Below, piece after piece: positions 1 through 6,347 of a stretch of 22,489 nucleotides of DNA. The position numbers and the translations under genes are program-made. Source of the stretch: a virus. The stretch lies in the IMG/VR virus record IMGVR_UViG_3300007363_000118, positions 1-22,489 of that record; one strand, given 5' to 3'. The notes under the pieces were generated by a model that was given only the letters and a program-made list of their open reading frames with translations, had not been told where the DNA came from and ran no database searches. Within the stretch, counting starts at the first letter, position 1. Each line of letters opens with the position of its first letter.

Positions 1-122
1 GCGACGTCCTCTCGGAACTCAGCGTCCGGGCACCCCGGCGAAACGCCGAAGAGCTGGCTGAGATCGCGGCGCTGGCCGCCGAAGCGGCGCGGCGTCTGGA
101 TCGCATCGCGTGGAAGCTGTGA
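1..122 (+). CDS. C-terminal end of an unidentified plus-strand protein (partial)
   Basis: An open frame enters from the left edge (first full codon at position 3) and ends at TGA 120-122. The 39 visible residues are rich in Ala, Arg and Glu and look like a charged helix ending in the residues DRIAWKL. The stop overlaps the ATG of the next plus-strand gene (TGATG), a translational-coupling junction that supports both frames. The start lies outside the window and I do not recognise a family. It belongs to a different transcription unit from the rest of the window, which reads on the minus strand. Confidence 0.55.
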   Translation, partial: DVLSELSVRAPRRNAEELAEIAALAAEAARRLDRIAWKL

Positions 123-307
123 TGGATCGCGAAGAAGTAGTTAGCCGCCTCAGCGATCTTGCAACGCATCTCCGCTGGGTGGCTGACGAGACTGAGGCTG
201 ATTTCCCCGAAGCGGCGGCTAGCGGCCGTCGGGACGCGGATGCGGTTGATCTGGCGATCGACGCGATTCTAGGCGTCAACGCTACGGACACAGGCGACGC
301 GGGCTAA
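122..307 (+). CDS. Small hypothetical acidic protein
   Basis: This 61-residue frame starts at ATG 122-124, overlapping the stop of the preceding plus-strand gene. A purine-rich GGAAG lies just upstream as a possible ribosome binding site. The protein is acidic and probably mostly helical (a DREEVVSRLSDLATHLRWVADE-type amphipathic start), with no membrane segment or recognisable domain. Its last 39 bases overlap the 3' end of the convergent minus-strand exported-protein gene, so one of the two ends is read antisense. The coupled start makes it more likely real than a chance frame. The function is unknown. Confidence 0.5.
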   Translation: MDREEVVSRLSDLATHLRWVADETEADFPEAAASGRRDADAVDLAIDAILGVNATDTGDAG

Positions 308-583
308 AGCGTCGTAGCCGCTTTCAAGCGCCGGCTGGACGGCGTTTCTGACGGCCGCCTCTACCCGCTGTTGGCACTCCCGTTCGGTAGCGAAAACGGC
401 CTCCGGCATCATGGCGCACTGAACAGTCTCGGGCTTATCGCGCTCCCAAAGGCACACCTGCACAACAGAAACGAAATACGGACGGTCCTGAAGCCGATAC
501 GGGCGGCGCTCCTGGCTTGAGGCTAGGAAAGGCGCAAAAGCCGCAAGCGAGGCCGCAATAGCGATTACGACGAGGCGGCGCAT
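269..583 (-). CDS. Small exported protein with signal peptide
   Basis: The 104-residue product begins MRRLVVIAIAASLAAF followed by a region ending near FLASSQE, a typical Sec signal peptide with a probable cleavage site around residue 24. The mature part is about 80 residues and carries three cysteines (in the contexts VCLWE, QCAMM and ECQQR) plus one near the end (ACVRS), so one or two periplasmic disulfides are possible. The start ATG overlaps the stop of the upstream gene (TAATG). An upstream in-frame start would read into that gene and has no reason to be used. It is the last gene of the minus-strand late operon, next to the spanins, so a role at the cell envelope during lysis or superinfection is possible. 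This is inference; no family is recognised. Confidence 0.7.
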   Translation of the reverse strand: MRRLVVIAIAASLAAFAPFLASSQERRPYRLQDRPYFVSVVQVCLWERDKPETVQCAMMPEAVFATERECQQRVEAAVRNAVQPALESGYDALARVACVRSVDA

Positions 584-867
584 TACTGGGGGCCTCCGCT
601 TTGGGAAAAAAGCGCCTTGAACCCCAGCCAAAGCATCGTACCGAGCGCCGTGCAGCTAGTGCCGATGAAGATACTCAGGATGGCGAACCGGGATGCTTTC
701 GAGCCTTCCCGCAGGGCGCGTAAATAGGCGAAGTCCTTTTGAGCGGAGAGCACGTTAGAGGCGTCGGACGTGTCCAGGCCCATTGTGAGCAGGGTCCGGC
801 GTACCGTCGCATCGACGATTTCCTCAATCTCCTCATGCGTTAAGGTTACGGGGTCTTTATCGGCCAT
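583..867 (-). CDS. Small phage membrane protein, DUF6127-like
   Basis: The 94-residue protein has a soluble, acidic N-terminal half (MADKDPVTLTHEEIEEIVDA, roughly residues 1-58) and one clear hydrophobic segment at about residues 60-86 (FAILSIFIGTSCTALGTMLW). It ends in a short polar tail. The layout of a charged helical domain followed by a single C-terminal membrane span resembles small proteins annotated DUF6127 near alphaproteobacterial phage lysis genes. That match is by eye only. It overlaps the o-spanin gene by 11 bases upstream and the exported-protein gene downstream, so it is translated as part of the lysis cassette. A holin or antiholin role is possible but unproven. Confidence 0.7.
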   Translation of the reverse strand: MADKDPVTLTHEEIEEIVDATVRRTLLTMGLDTSDASNVLSAQKDFAYLRALREGSKASRFAILSIFIGTSCTALGTMLWLGFKALFSQSGGPQ

Positions 868-1093
868 TGCGCAATCTTTCCGCCTCTTCAGGGCACAACG
901 CCGCGAATACGGCGTTGTGGGCTTTCACGTCTTTGATGGTTTGGTCGGTATCCCGCACGCTCCACGGGATCGGCCGGAACTGAGTGCAATACGCCCGGTC
1001 AATCGGGTCTGCGCCATCCGTCATCGTCGCGCAGCCGTTCAGGATCAGCATTGGAGCGATCAGCCCGAGCCCGAGCCTCAGACGCAGTTTCAT
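857..1093 (-). CDS. o-spanin, Rz1-like outer-membrane lipoprotein
   Basis: The product starts MKLRLRLGLGLIAPMLILNG followed by Cys, a lipoprotein signal peptide with a good lipobox (L-N-G-C). The mature protein would be acylated at that Cys and anchored in the outer membrane. The rest contains a PIPWSVRDTDQTIKDVKAHN stretch and paired cysteines, as in many alphaproteobacterial Rz1-like proteins. The first 95 bases overlap the i-spanin gene in another frame, the classical embedded Rz/Rz1 arrangement. I chose the ATG at 1093. A GTG 15 bases upstream would place charged residues before the signal peptide. In the family, the o-spanin meets the i-spanin across the periplasm and fuses the two membranes at lysis. 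Confidence 0.82.
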   Translation of the reverse strand: MKLRLRLGLGLIAPMLILNGCATMTDGADPIDRAYCTQFRPIPWSVRDTDQTIKDVKAHNAVFAALCPEEAERLRNGR

Positions 1094-1250
1094 GGATTTC
1101 CGCTGCACGTTCTTGGCCTTTCATTTCTGCTTCCCGTTTCGCTTCCCGCTTGCCTTTCCGCTCCCCCAGGAATCGCCCGGTGACGAACAGGAAAACCGCA
1201 GCCCCAATCGCTGCGCCGGCCCATTTGAGCCATTTGACCATCGTGAACAT
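999..1250 (-). CDS. i-spanin, Rz-like inner-membrane protein
   Basis: The 83-residue protein has an N-terminal membrane anchor (WLKWAGAAIGAAVFLFVTG, about residues 7-25). A long, highly charged helix rich in Lys, Arg, Glu and Ala follows (FLGERKGKREAKREAEMKGQ onward). This is the usual shape of a phage i-spanin: an N-in anchor with a periplasmic coiled coil. The start ATG overlaps the stop of the holin-like gene (TAATG), and the 3' part overlaps the lipoprotein gene in another frame. A longer frame upstream runs through the holin-like gene and has no independent support. The family role is to complete lysis by linking the inner membrane to the outer-membrane Rz1 partner. Confidence 0.8.
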   Translation of the reverse strand: MFTMVKWLKWAGAAIGAAVFLFVTGRFLGERKGKREAKREAEMKGQERAAEIHETASEARARADRSNADPERLRDDDGWRRPD

Positions 1251-1447
1251 TACTCGCCTTTCCCCGGCGCCGTCTTGGTCAGGACGCGCAGTACGGCCAC
1301 GCCAACGGCTATGGCGGTCAGCCAAGGGCCGGCGTTCTCGCCCGTAATTAGATCGGTCCACTGCGTCGTTTCCAGGACGCCTAGCACGGCGAGGCCGGCG
1401 GCGTAGAGGAAAGTGCGGAAGCCTTTGAGGTTCAGTTTAATGTTCAT
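1250..1447 (-). CDS. Putative holin, two membrane segments
   Basis: This 65-residue protein has a short basic N-terminus (MNIKLNLKG) and two hydrophobic segments, at about residues 11-27 (FLYAAGLAVLGVLETTQ) and 42-57 (WLTAIAVGVAVLRVLT). A charged tail ends it. A good ribosome binding site (GAGGAG) sits about eight bases before the ATG. It lies directly before the spanin pair, where holins commonly sit. No endolysin is visible in the window, so the lysis enzyme must lie elsewhere. Other small two-span phage proteins look similar, so the holin call rests on topology and position. Confidence 0.65.
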   Translation of the reverse strand: MNIKLNLKGFRTFLYAAGLAVLGVLETTQWTDLITGENAGPWLTAIAVGVAVLRVLTKTAPGKGE

Positions 1448-1459
1448 GGGGTGTTCTCC

Positions 1460-2272
1460 TCAACGAGATATAGGTTGAACCAGCGCTTGATTCAGGGGGA
1501 GGTACGGAGCTTCCGCAATGCCCGGCTCGGTTGCCCGCACCACTTCGACGCCTACCCCCTTAAGCATCGAGATCGACCGTTTGAGGGCGGGGATGAACTT
1601 GCTTTGGTAATTGTCCGTTAAGGTTACCCGCTTATGAAGGTTGTGCCATTGCGTGGCGCCGTCCGGCGCCGGCCGCATGTCGAAGCCGAAGAGAACAATC
1701 CGCCTGGCGCCTAAATGATAGGCAAGGTTGATCGCCTGATTCCCACTATCCCATCCGTATACCCGGCAGGGGTCGAACGAAAAGTCGTTCCGATCGCGCC
1801 ACAGGCGCAGGAGGCGGGCCTCGTTGGTTGTCGTAGTGTCGCTGGTCGCCGTCGAGATGAGCCGGTCCTCGGGCCATCTGGCGAGCACGTCGGCCTTGTT
1901 CCACTGCCACCACTGCGCGTCTGCGAAGTGTAGGAGCTGCGCCCACGGGGCGATCAGGTAGGAGTTGTTGATCGCGATCGTCTTAAACCCCTGCGTCGGG
2001 GTAAGGTCGAAACCGCGCAGGGACGGACCGCCGCCGATCAGGCACACCGTTTCCCCGTTCCACATTTGTTCCACTTTCCACGCGCGAATCCCCCTCTCGG
2101 CGTGTGGATTATGGTCTGGCGGCACAAGCTTTAGCCCCGTGACCGGATGTCGATCAAGCACTTTCGGTCGCTTGCGCGTTGTTTGCGTGACGGGGCGCTG
2201 TCGCAGACCCTCCTCGATTCGGCGCTGCGCTTTTTCGGCTTTCCGCTGCCGCCAGGGCTTGCCGTCTTTCAA
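1460..2272 (-). CDS. DUF115/MptE-like Rossmann protein, possible glycosyltransferase-related enzyme
   Basis: The central part carries CLIGGGPSLRGFDL, a glycine-rich nucleotide-binding loop, followed by KTIAINNSYLIAPWAQLLHF and a DAQWWQWN segment. Later comes GNQAINLAYHLGARRIVLFG with an FDM and a WHNLH element. This order resembles DUF115 domains, found in MptE-like enzymes and in Maf flagellin-glycosylation proteins. The match is by eye and the substrate is unknown. The N-terminal 60 residues are basic. The annotated start is TTG 2272, which overlaps the upstream stop (TTGA) and has a GGGGGTG just before it. A GTG at 2329 would overlap the upstream gene by 61 bases and has no spaced ribosome site. 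The gene sits between tail and lysis genes. It could modify a virion or host surface component (inference). Confidence 0.6.
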   Translation of the reverse strand: MKDGKPWRQRKAEKAQRRIEEGLRQRPVTQTTRKRPKVLDRHPVTGLKLVPPDHNPHAERGIRAWKVEQMWNGETVCLIGGGPSLRGFDLTPTQGFKTIAINNSYLIAPWAQLLHFADAQWWQWNKADVLARWPEDRLISTATSDTTTTNEARLLRLWRDRNDFSFDPCRVYGWDSGNQAINLAYHLGARRIVLFGFDMRPAPDGATQWHNLHKRVTLTDNYQSKFIPALKRSISMLKGVGVEVVRATEPGIAEAPYLPLNQALVQPISR

Positions 2273-2751
2273 GACGCACCCCCGATAAGCGAGAAAACGC
2301 AGGCGCCGATCCAAGCGCCCGAGAACCACTCCGCAGCGGCAAGACGATCAACGCCTAGACGGTCCAGCGTCGTAGACGGAATAGTAATACGGTAAATAAC
2401 CGCAATCCCGAAAGCCTGCGCGATCATGAGCGCAACGCCGAACCCACCCGCGATCCAATAGGCCGGGAACAGAAGCCCGCGCGCGAACATAACGAGGAAG
2501 TCTCGCTCGGGCGTGTGAGCAATCACCCCGGCGTCTTCCGCACCGTACCAGCCGGGCGTCCGCCAAAGCAAAAACGATCCGGCGATGATCAGGGCTTGCC
2601 ACGTCCCGAGATACAGCATCAGGCACACGGCGAGGGCGATCGATGCGTACCACACCGGACGCCCGCGCCAGTGCTTTTGCCACCACCAACGCCCGCCGCT
2701 GAAAAGATTCAAGAAGGCGAAAACGTAGAGAAAGAATAAAGCTTCGATCAT
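2269..2751 (-). CDS. Multi-span membrane protein of unknown function
   Basis: The 160-residue protein has about four hydrophobic segments: an N-terminal one (ALFFLYVFAFLNLF), one around residues 34-61 (WYASIALAVCLMLYLGTW into LIIAGSFLLW), one around 90-118 (LLFPAYWIAGGFGVALMIAQ) and a C-terminal one (SGAWIGACVFSLIGG). A loop rich in Trp, Arg and Lys (GGRWWWQKHWRGRPVW) lies between the first two. A GGAAGG ribosome site precedes the ATG. It is the first gene after the tail hub gene and overlaps the next gene by four bases. I do not recognise a family. A role in superinfection exclusion or lysis timing would fit the location but is inference. Confidence 0.7.
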   Translation of the reverse strand: MIEALFFLYVFAFLNLFSGGRWWWQKHWRGRPVWYASIALAVCLMLYLGTWQALIIAGSFLLWRTPGWYGAEDAGVIAHTPERDFLVMFARGLLFPAYWIAGGFGVALMIAQAFGIAVIYRITIPSTTLDRLGVDRLAAAEWFSGAWIGACVFSLIGGAS

Positions 2752-2779
2752 TGATTCTGCGCCCTTCCGGGGTTTCGTG

Positions 2780-5095
2780 TCACGGCGGCGGGCCGCCCCA
2801 AGCGTAGCCCCAGGAAAGCCCCCAACCGAACAGACCGATTTGTACAGGAAGTTCGTAGTATTGCAAACTCTCTTCGCCGCTCAAGACAGAAGAGACGCGC
2901 ACCAGCAAGATCGACTCGCCTGCATACGCCGACACCGCCAAGGTTAACGAAGAGCCCGAGAGGCCGGCGTCTTCCGAAAGCTCGGTCGTGCCCGTAGAAT
3001 CGAACACGCGAACGGTCGTGGTTTGGCCGGCGGGCGGCGTTACGGCGTCGTCGTTCCAGCGGATAACGACGTTGTCCTCAAGCTCGTGGTTCCGTGTATT
3101 CCAAGTGATGTCGAGATTGGCTGCGCTTGTTGCGTCTACCAGGCCGAACCCCGTGCCGTTGATCCGCACCTTGCCGGGACGGTTCGGTTTGCTGGCCCGA
3201 TTGGTGAGCGTCACCGAGTCTACGGGGGTCGCGCCTAGGTCGAGCACACCCCGACTGGTTCGCGTCGCTAGTTTGTAGTTGACCGCCTCGGTCTCGGAGC
3301 GCGGGGTCTGATCGATAAACGCGGTGTCCGGTTCGAAGAAGAATGCGCTGGTCCCGGCGGGCCACGCGCGAGGCACTGTGTCGAAGCACCCGCGCTCTAT
3401 GGTGTAAGCCCCGTTGCTATCGACGCCCGTGAATTGGCAAATCTCCTGCGTTTCTTCGTCCTCTCCGCCGAGAAGCACGAAACCCTCATAGGCCGGGCCG
3501 ATGCCGCCGGCCGTCTGCACGAAGGACACTTCGCTTTCGGCTTCCTGATCGAGCGCCTCTACGGTGACGGCGTGCGTCAGGATTTGGCGGCTGCCGGCGA
3601 TTTGATATTCCAGCGCACCGCTAGCGCTCAAACCTTCGACGTAAAGTTCGTAGCCTATCGTATCCCCGTTCTCTGACGCGGCCAAAATCGTGGTGTAGGC
3701 GTCCCCGTCCTCAACCGTGAGGTCTAGCTGGTTCAGAAAGTAGCGAGGCGTGCTGAAGAGCGCGCTGTAATCAATCGGGTCCGGGTCTGTACGAGGATCG
3801 ATGAAGAGCGAGTTCGGGGGCGCGATCGTGGACGACACCGAGAAAGAGTATATATCTTCCAACAGCTCAAGCGTAATCTCGGGCGAAGTCGTGGTGCCGT
3901 TGTTCACGCGCATGACCCGGAATACGACTTCGTCCAGGCTGTAGCGCTGGTTCGTGACCCGCACGACTGATCCAGGATTTATGTTCCACTGCCGGCGATC
4001 CGTCGTCATTTTGATCGACGCGAGAGGCGCCGAAGCTTGGCGCAAGTCTCGGGCGCAGATTCGCGCCGCCAGTTCGCCGTTTCGAACGCCTTCGTACTCC
4101 CGCGTTTCAGAGACCACGCCGCCTTGGATAATCACGTTCGCTAGGTCTTGGTAACTTACGCTATCGAAATCCTCAAATTCGGGATTGAGCCACTTGACTT
4201 CGATTTCGTTGATCGTCTCGCTCAGGCTACGGCGCTGAAATTCCAAAAGGGTAGCGTTGCTTTCGTCAAGCAGCGGCAACTCCGAAGCCGTATAGTCGTC
4301 TCGTAGAAGTTTCAGGTTGACGAGGCCCGTCTTCGGATCGACGAAAACGAACGCCGAAATATGCTCGCAGACTTGGACGATGAAATCTTCGATCGTGGTC
4401 TGCCCCGTCCAGTGCAGCGAAAGGCCGAAAGACTCATTGAACAGGGTCTCGGCGGCTGCGCGGAAACTCGTAACATCGATTAGCGACGCGGGCATGGCGA
4501 TGCCCCAGTCGCTATTCGTGATGCACTCGTAGATTATATGCGCGGGGTTGGCCTCCGTGCCATCAATAACTGCGAACTCGGATTGCAGGTTTGCGGCGAC
4601 AGGTCGGCGGAACACTGTGGCCCACAGCGTTTTAATGTACGGAACGTTGTGTGAGATCACAGCACCTTTGCCGGATGGCGGTCGGAAGAACCGCTGAAAC
4701 AGCGTCGGCAGAAAACCCGCGTTTGATTCCTCGGCGGGCAGGGCTGTGGAATCACCGGGATCGTCGGCGGATACAAGCGCGAAAGTTGTAGTTCCGCGAA
4801 ACGCAGGACATTCTTCGCTTGTGCGGCCGAAACGCGCGGCCAAGTCTTGCGGGATAACTTGCCCTCCCGCCCCGTCCATGAAATAGGCAAGCGCGACAAG
4901 CCCGCCCTCTTTCTTCTCGCCGCCGAAAAGCTCGGGCTGTCTAATGTACGCATACGACAAACCGGAGGCGGAACCCTCCCACGCCAGCTTTTCGCCGAAC
5001 CATAGTTTCTTGATGACCGCCGGCCCCGCGCACACACCCATGTGCACGGATAGCCGGTATTCGGTCACTTCTTGTTTGGCGCTAGGCGTTCCCAT
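2780..5095 (-). CDS. Tail tip/central hub protein (gpJ/TipJ-like), main part
   Basis: This 771-residue protein starts with a domain typical of siphovirus tail-tip hub proteins: an early YRLSVHMGVCAGPAVIKKLW segment, a LWFGEKLAWEG element, and a middle region with an IYECITNSDWGIAMP motif (about residues 185-205). That motif is common in the receptor-end hub of this tail class. From about residue 625 a fibronectin-III-like segment follows (NRPGKVRINGTGFGL, then DITWNTRN), and the end is Gly/Trp rich. The family forms the distal tail tip and contributes to host recognition and DNA passage. The segment that usually precedes it in one polypeptide is encoded separately (5260-5490), with a small gene in between. 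It overlaps that small gene by 14 bases. The virion tag DSNS is absent, although a DSNG occurs. Confidence 0.78.
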   Translation of the reverse strand: MGTPSAKQEVTEYRLSVHMGVCAGPAVIKKLWFGEKLAWEGSASGLSYAYIRQPELFGGEKKEGGLVALAYFMDGAGGQVIPQDLAARFGRTSEECPAFRGTTTFALVSADDPGDSTALPAEESNAGFLPTLFQRFFRPPSGKGAVISHNVPYIKTLWATVFRRPVAANLQSEFAVIDGTEANPAHIIYECITNSDWGIAMPASLIDVTSFRAAAETLFNESFGLSLHWTGQTTIEDFIVQVCEHISAFVFVDPKTGLVNLKLLRDDYTASELPLLDESNATLLEFQRRSLSETINEIEVKWLNPEFEDFDSVSYQDLANVIIQGGVVSETREYEGVRNGELAARICARDLRQASAPLASIKMTTDRRQWNINPGSVVRVTNQRYSLDEVVFRVMRVNNGTTTSPEITLELLEDIYSFSVSSTIAPPNSLFIDPRTDPDPIDYSALFSTPRYFLNQLDLTVEDGDAYTTILAASENGDTIGYELYVEGLSASGALEYQIAGSRQILTHAVTVEALDQEAESEVSFVQTAGGIGPAYEGFVLLGGEDEETQEICQFTGVDSNGAYTIERGCFDTVPRAWPAGTSAFFFEPDTAFIDQTPRSETEAVNYKLATRTSRGVLDLGATPVDSVTLTNRASKPNRPGKVRINGTGFGLVDATSAANLDITWNTRNHELEDNVVIRWNDDAVTPPAGQTTTVRVFDSTGTTELSEDAGLSGSSLTLAVSAYAGESILLVRVSSVLSGEESLQYYELPVQIGLFGWGLSWGYAWGGPPP

Positions 5096-5276
5096 TTCGA
5101 GCCTTCAATATGCGTAACACGTATGCGTCTTCTTGAGCCAGCGCAGGGTCAATGCCGTCGCGTAGCACTTCCTTGAACGACAGCCCGCGAAGCTCGCACC
5201 AGCGACGAATTCCGCGCGGGCAGTAACCTGCGTTGCGGGCCTCGCTGACGGTGATTCGGTCAGGCTTCAACTTCAT
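5082..5276 (-). CDS. Small tail-module protein, conserved hypothetical
   Basis: The 64-residue basic protein has the pattern VSEARNAGYCPRGIRRWCEL followed by a FKEVLRDGIDP segment. Short proteins with an AGYC-GIRRW-like signature often lie next to tail-hub genes in siphoviruses of Proteobacteria, judged from memory of the family. Two cysteines (about residues 19 and 27) are visible, but no known domain. It overlaps the preceding small hub gene by 17 bases and the main hub gene by 14, so all three are translationally coupled. It may be an assembly factor for the hub rather than a virion part. The function is unknown. Confidence 0.7.
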   Translation of the reverse strand: MKLKPDRITVSEARNAGYCPRGIRRWCELRGLSFKEVLRDGIDPALAQEDAYVLRILKARNGNA

Positions 5277-5490
5277 AGGTCCGCTGGGACTTGTCGCCGA
5301 ACCACAGCATTTGCAGTTCTTTCACGGTCACGGTTCCGAACACGACGCCGATCTTTCGACCTCGCTCAATCGTGGGACTTTCCAGCTCGGCCGGCGTCAC
5401 GTCTGATCCAGGCGGGCGCGGTGCGATCAGGTACGAAAGTACAAGCAGGCCAACAGAGATGGCGACTTGAGCGATGATCGGTAGCGGCAT
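5260..5490 (-). CDS. N-terminal hub segment protein with one membrane span
   Basis: The 76-residue product starts with a hydrophobic segment (MPLPIIAQVAISVGLLVLSY) and continues with a GRKIGVVFGTVTVKELQMLW stretch and WFGDKS. In many related phages a hydrophobic N-terminus plus an EGR-IPVVFGTV-like motif form the beginning of one long tail-hub polypeptide. Here they are encoded alone, with the rest of the hub starting at 5095. The start has a GAGGT ribosome site seven bases upstream. It overlaps the next gene by 17 bases. It is either a naturally separate hub subunit or the product of a gene split. The hydrophobic helix may act in membrane insertion during DNA entry (inference). Confidence 0.7.
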   Translation of the reverse strand: MPLPIIAQVAISVGLLVLSYLIAPRPPGSDVTPAELESPTIERGRKIGVVFGTVTVKELQMLWFGDKSQRTYEVEA

Positions 5491-5499
5491 GATCGTACC

Positions 5500-6345
5500 T
5501 CAATAATAGATGGAGCTGGACGAAGCGACAGGCTGATCGCCCGGCATGAAGGGCTGGCCGCCGTAGTTCAGGATATTATTGTGAATGTCTTTGCAGTCGT
5601 CAACTTGGTGATTGCAGCCGATCGACAACTTCACCGACTGGCCGGCGATAAGCCCGGACGTGTCGCCGTTGAGCACAAGCCGGGTACTGGTTACGGAAAG
5701 GATCGTGCGCAGCACGACGCCGTTCGGCCCTTGCCACTCCACCAGCCCACCAACGAACTTCGCCTTCGTTTCCTCGGGCGAAACCCACGAGGCGGGGAGA
5801 TCGATGTACCCGGCCCCGAGAGCGCTGGGGACGACGCTGAAGCTATTCGCCTCGCGCGAGGCTTTACACTGCGCCCCGTAGAGTACGTGCGGACACATGA
5901 CCATCCACGAACGGCGCAGGCCGGGGCGCCGGAACGCCGACGAAAGCGGCTCGCACGACAATTGCGCAGTGTTGTCGTCAGGGTCGAACTTGGCCGACAG
6001 GACGCGGCCAGTCCAGAGAACCCGCCAGTCTGGCGTCTCTTCGGACAAGTGGCCGCGATACACGGTCAGAGCGACGTTGTATGAGGGCGGGAAACCCCGG
6101 AAGAGCGCGGCGATTTCGTTGGTGTCCGCCATAGTGATTTCGAGCGTTTGTTGGTCCAACTGCGAGCTTTGCGTAATCTCCGGCAGAGAGATTGATCTCG
6201 GGACGTAATTGACGCCGTCGTAGACTTGCGACTGTTCGGCGTCGGTGCAGCCGAACCGCGCAAGCGCGTTCTCGCCGTAGCGAAACAGGAATAGGTTCGC
6301 CGGGGAGCCGTGGTAGCGGCTAGTTTCTCTTTGCTCAAAAGACAT
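5500..6345 (-). CDS. Tail tip protein, phage BR0599/DUF2163 family (gpL-like)
   Basis: The 281-residue protein matches the BR0599 pattern. A DUF2163-like N-terminal half contains NYVPRSISLPEITQSSQLDQ and LEITMADTNEIAALF. A C-terminal part follows with CPHVLYGAQCKASR (about residue 150) and GCNHQVDDCKDIHNN followed by LNYGG (about residue 245). Four conserved cysteines occur as two pairs. In lambda gpL, tail-tip cysteines hold an iron-sulfur cluster, and a similar site here is plausible but unproven. The protein sits between the larger tail protein and the hub, its normal position, and starts two bases after the preceding stop. It should form part of the distal tail hub ring. Confidence 0.82.
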   Translation of the reverse strand: MSFEQRETSRYHGSPANLFLFRYGENALARFGCTDAEQSQVYDGVNYVPRSISLPEITQSSQLDQQTLEITMADTNEIAALFRGFPPSYNVALTVYRGHLSEETPDWRVLWTGRVLSAKFDPDDNTAQLSCEPLSSAFRRPGLRRSWMVMCPHVLYGAQCKASREANSFSVVPSALGAGYIDLPASWVSPEETKAKFVGGLVEWQGPNGVVLRTILSVTSTRLVLNGDTSGLIAGQSVKLSIGCNHQVDDCKDIHNNILNYGGQPFMPGDQPVASSSSIYY

Positions 6346-6347
6346 AG

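Noticed and set aside
281-318. Nested inverted repeat at the convergent junction as a bidirectional terminator
   Set aside because: The two short stems (GCTAC/GTAGC and GACGC/GCGTC) are separated by an asymmetric bulge and no T tract follows on either strand.
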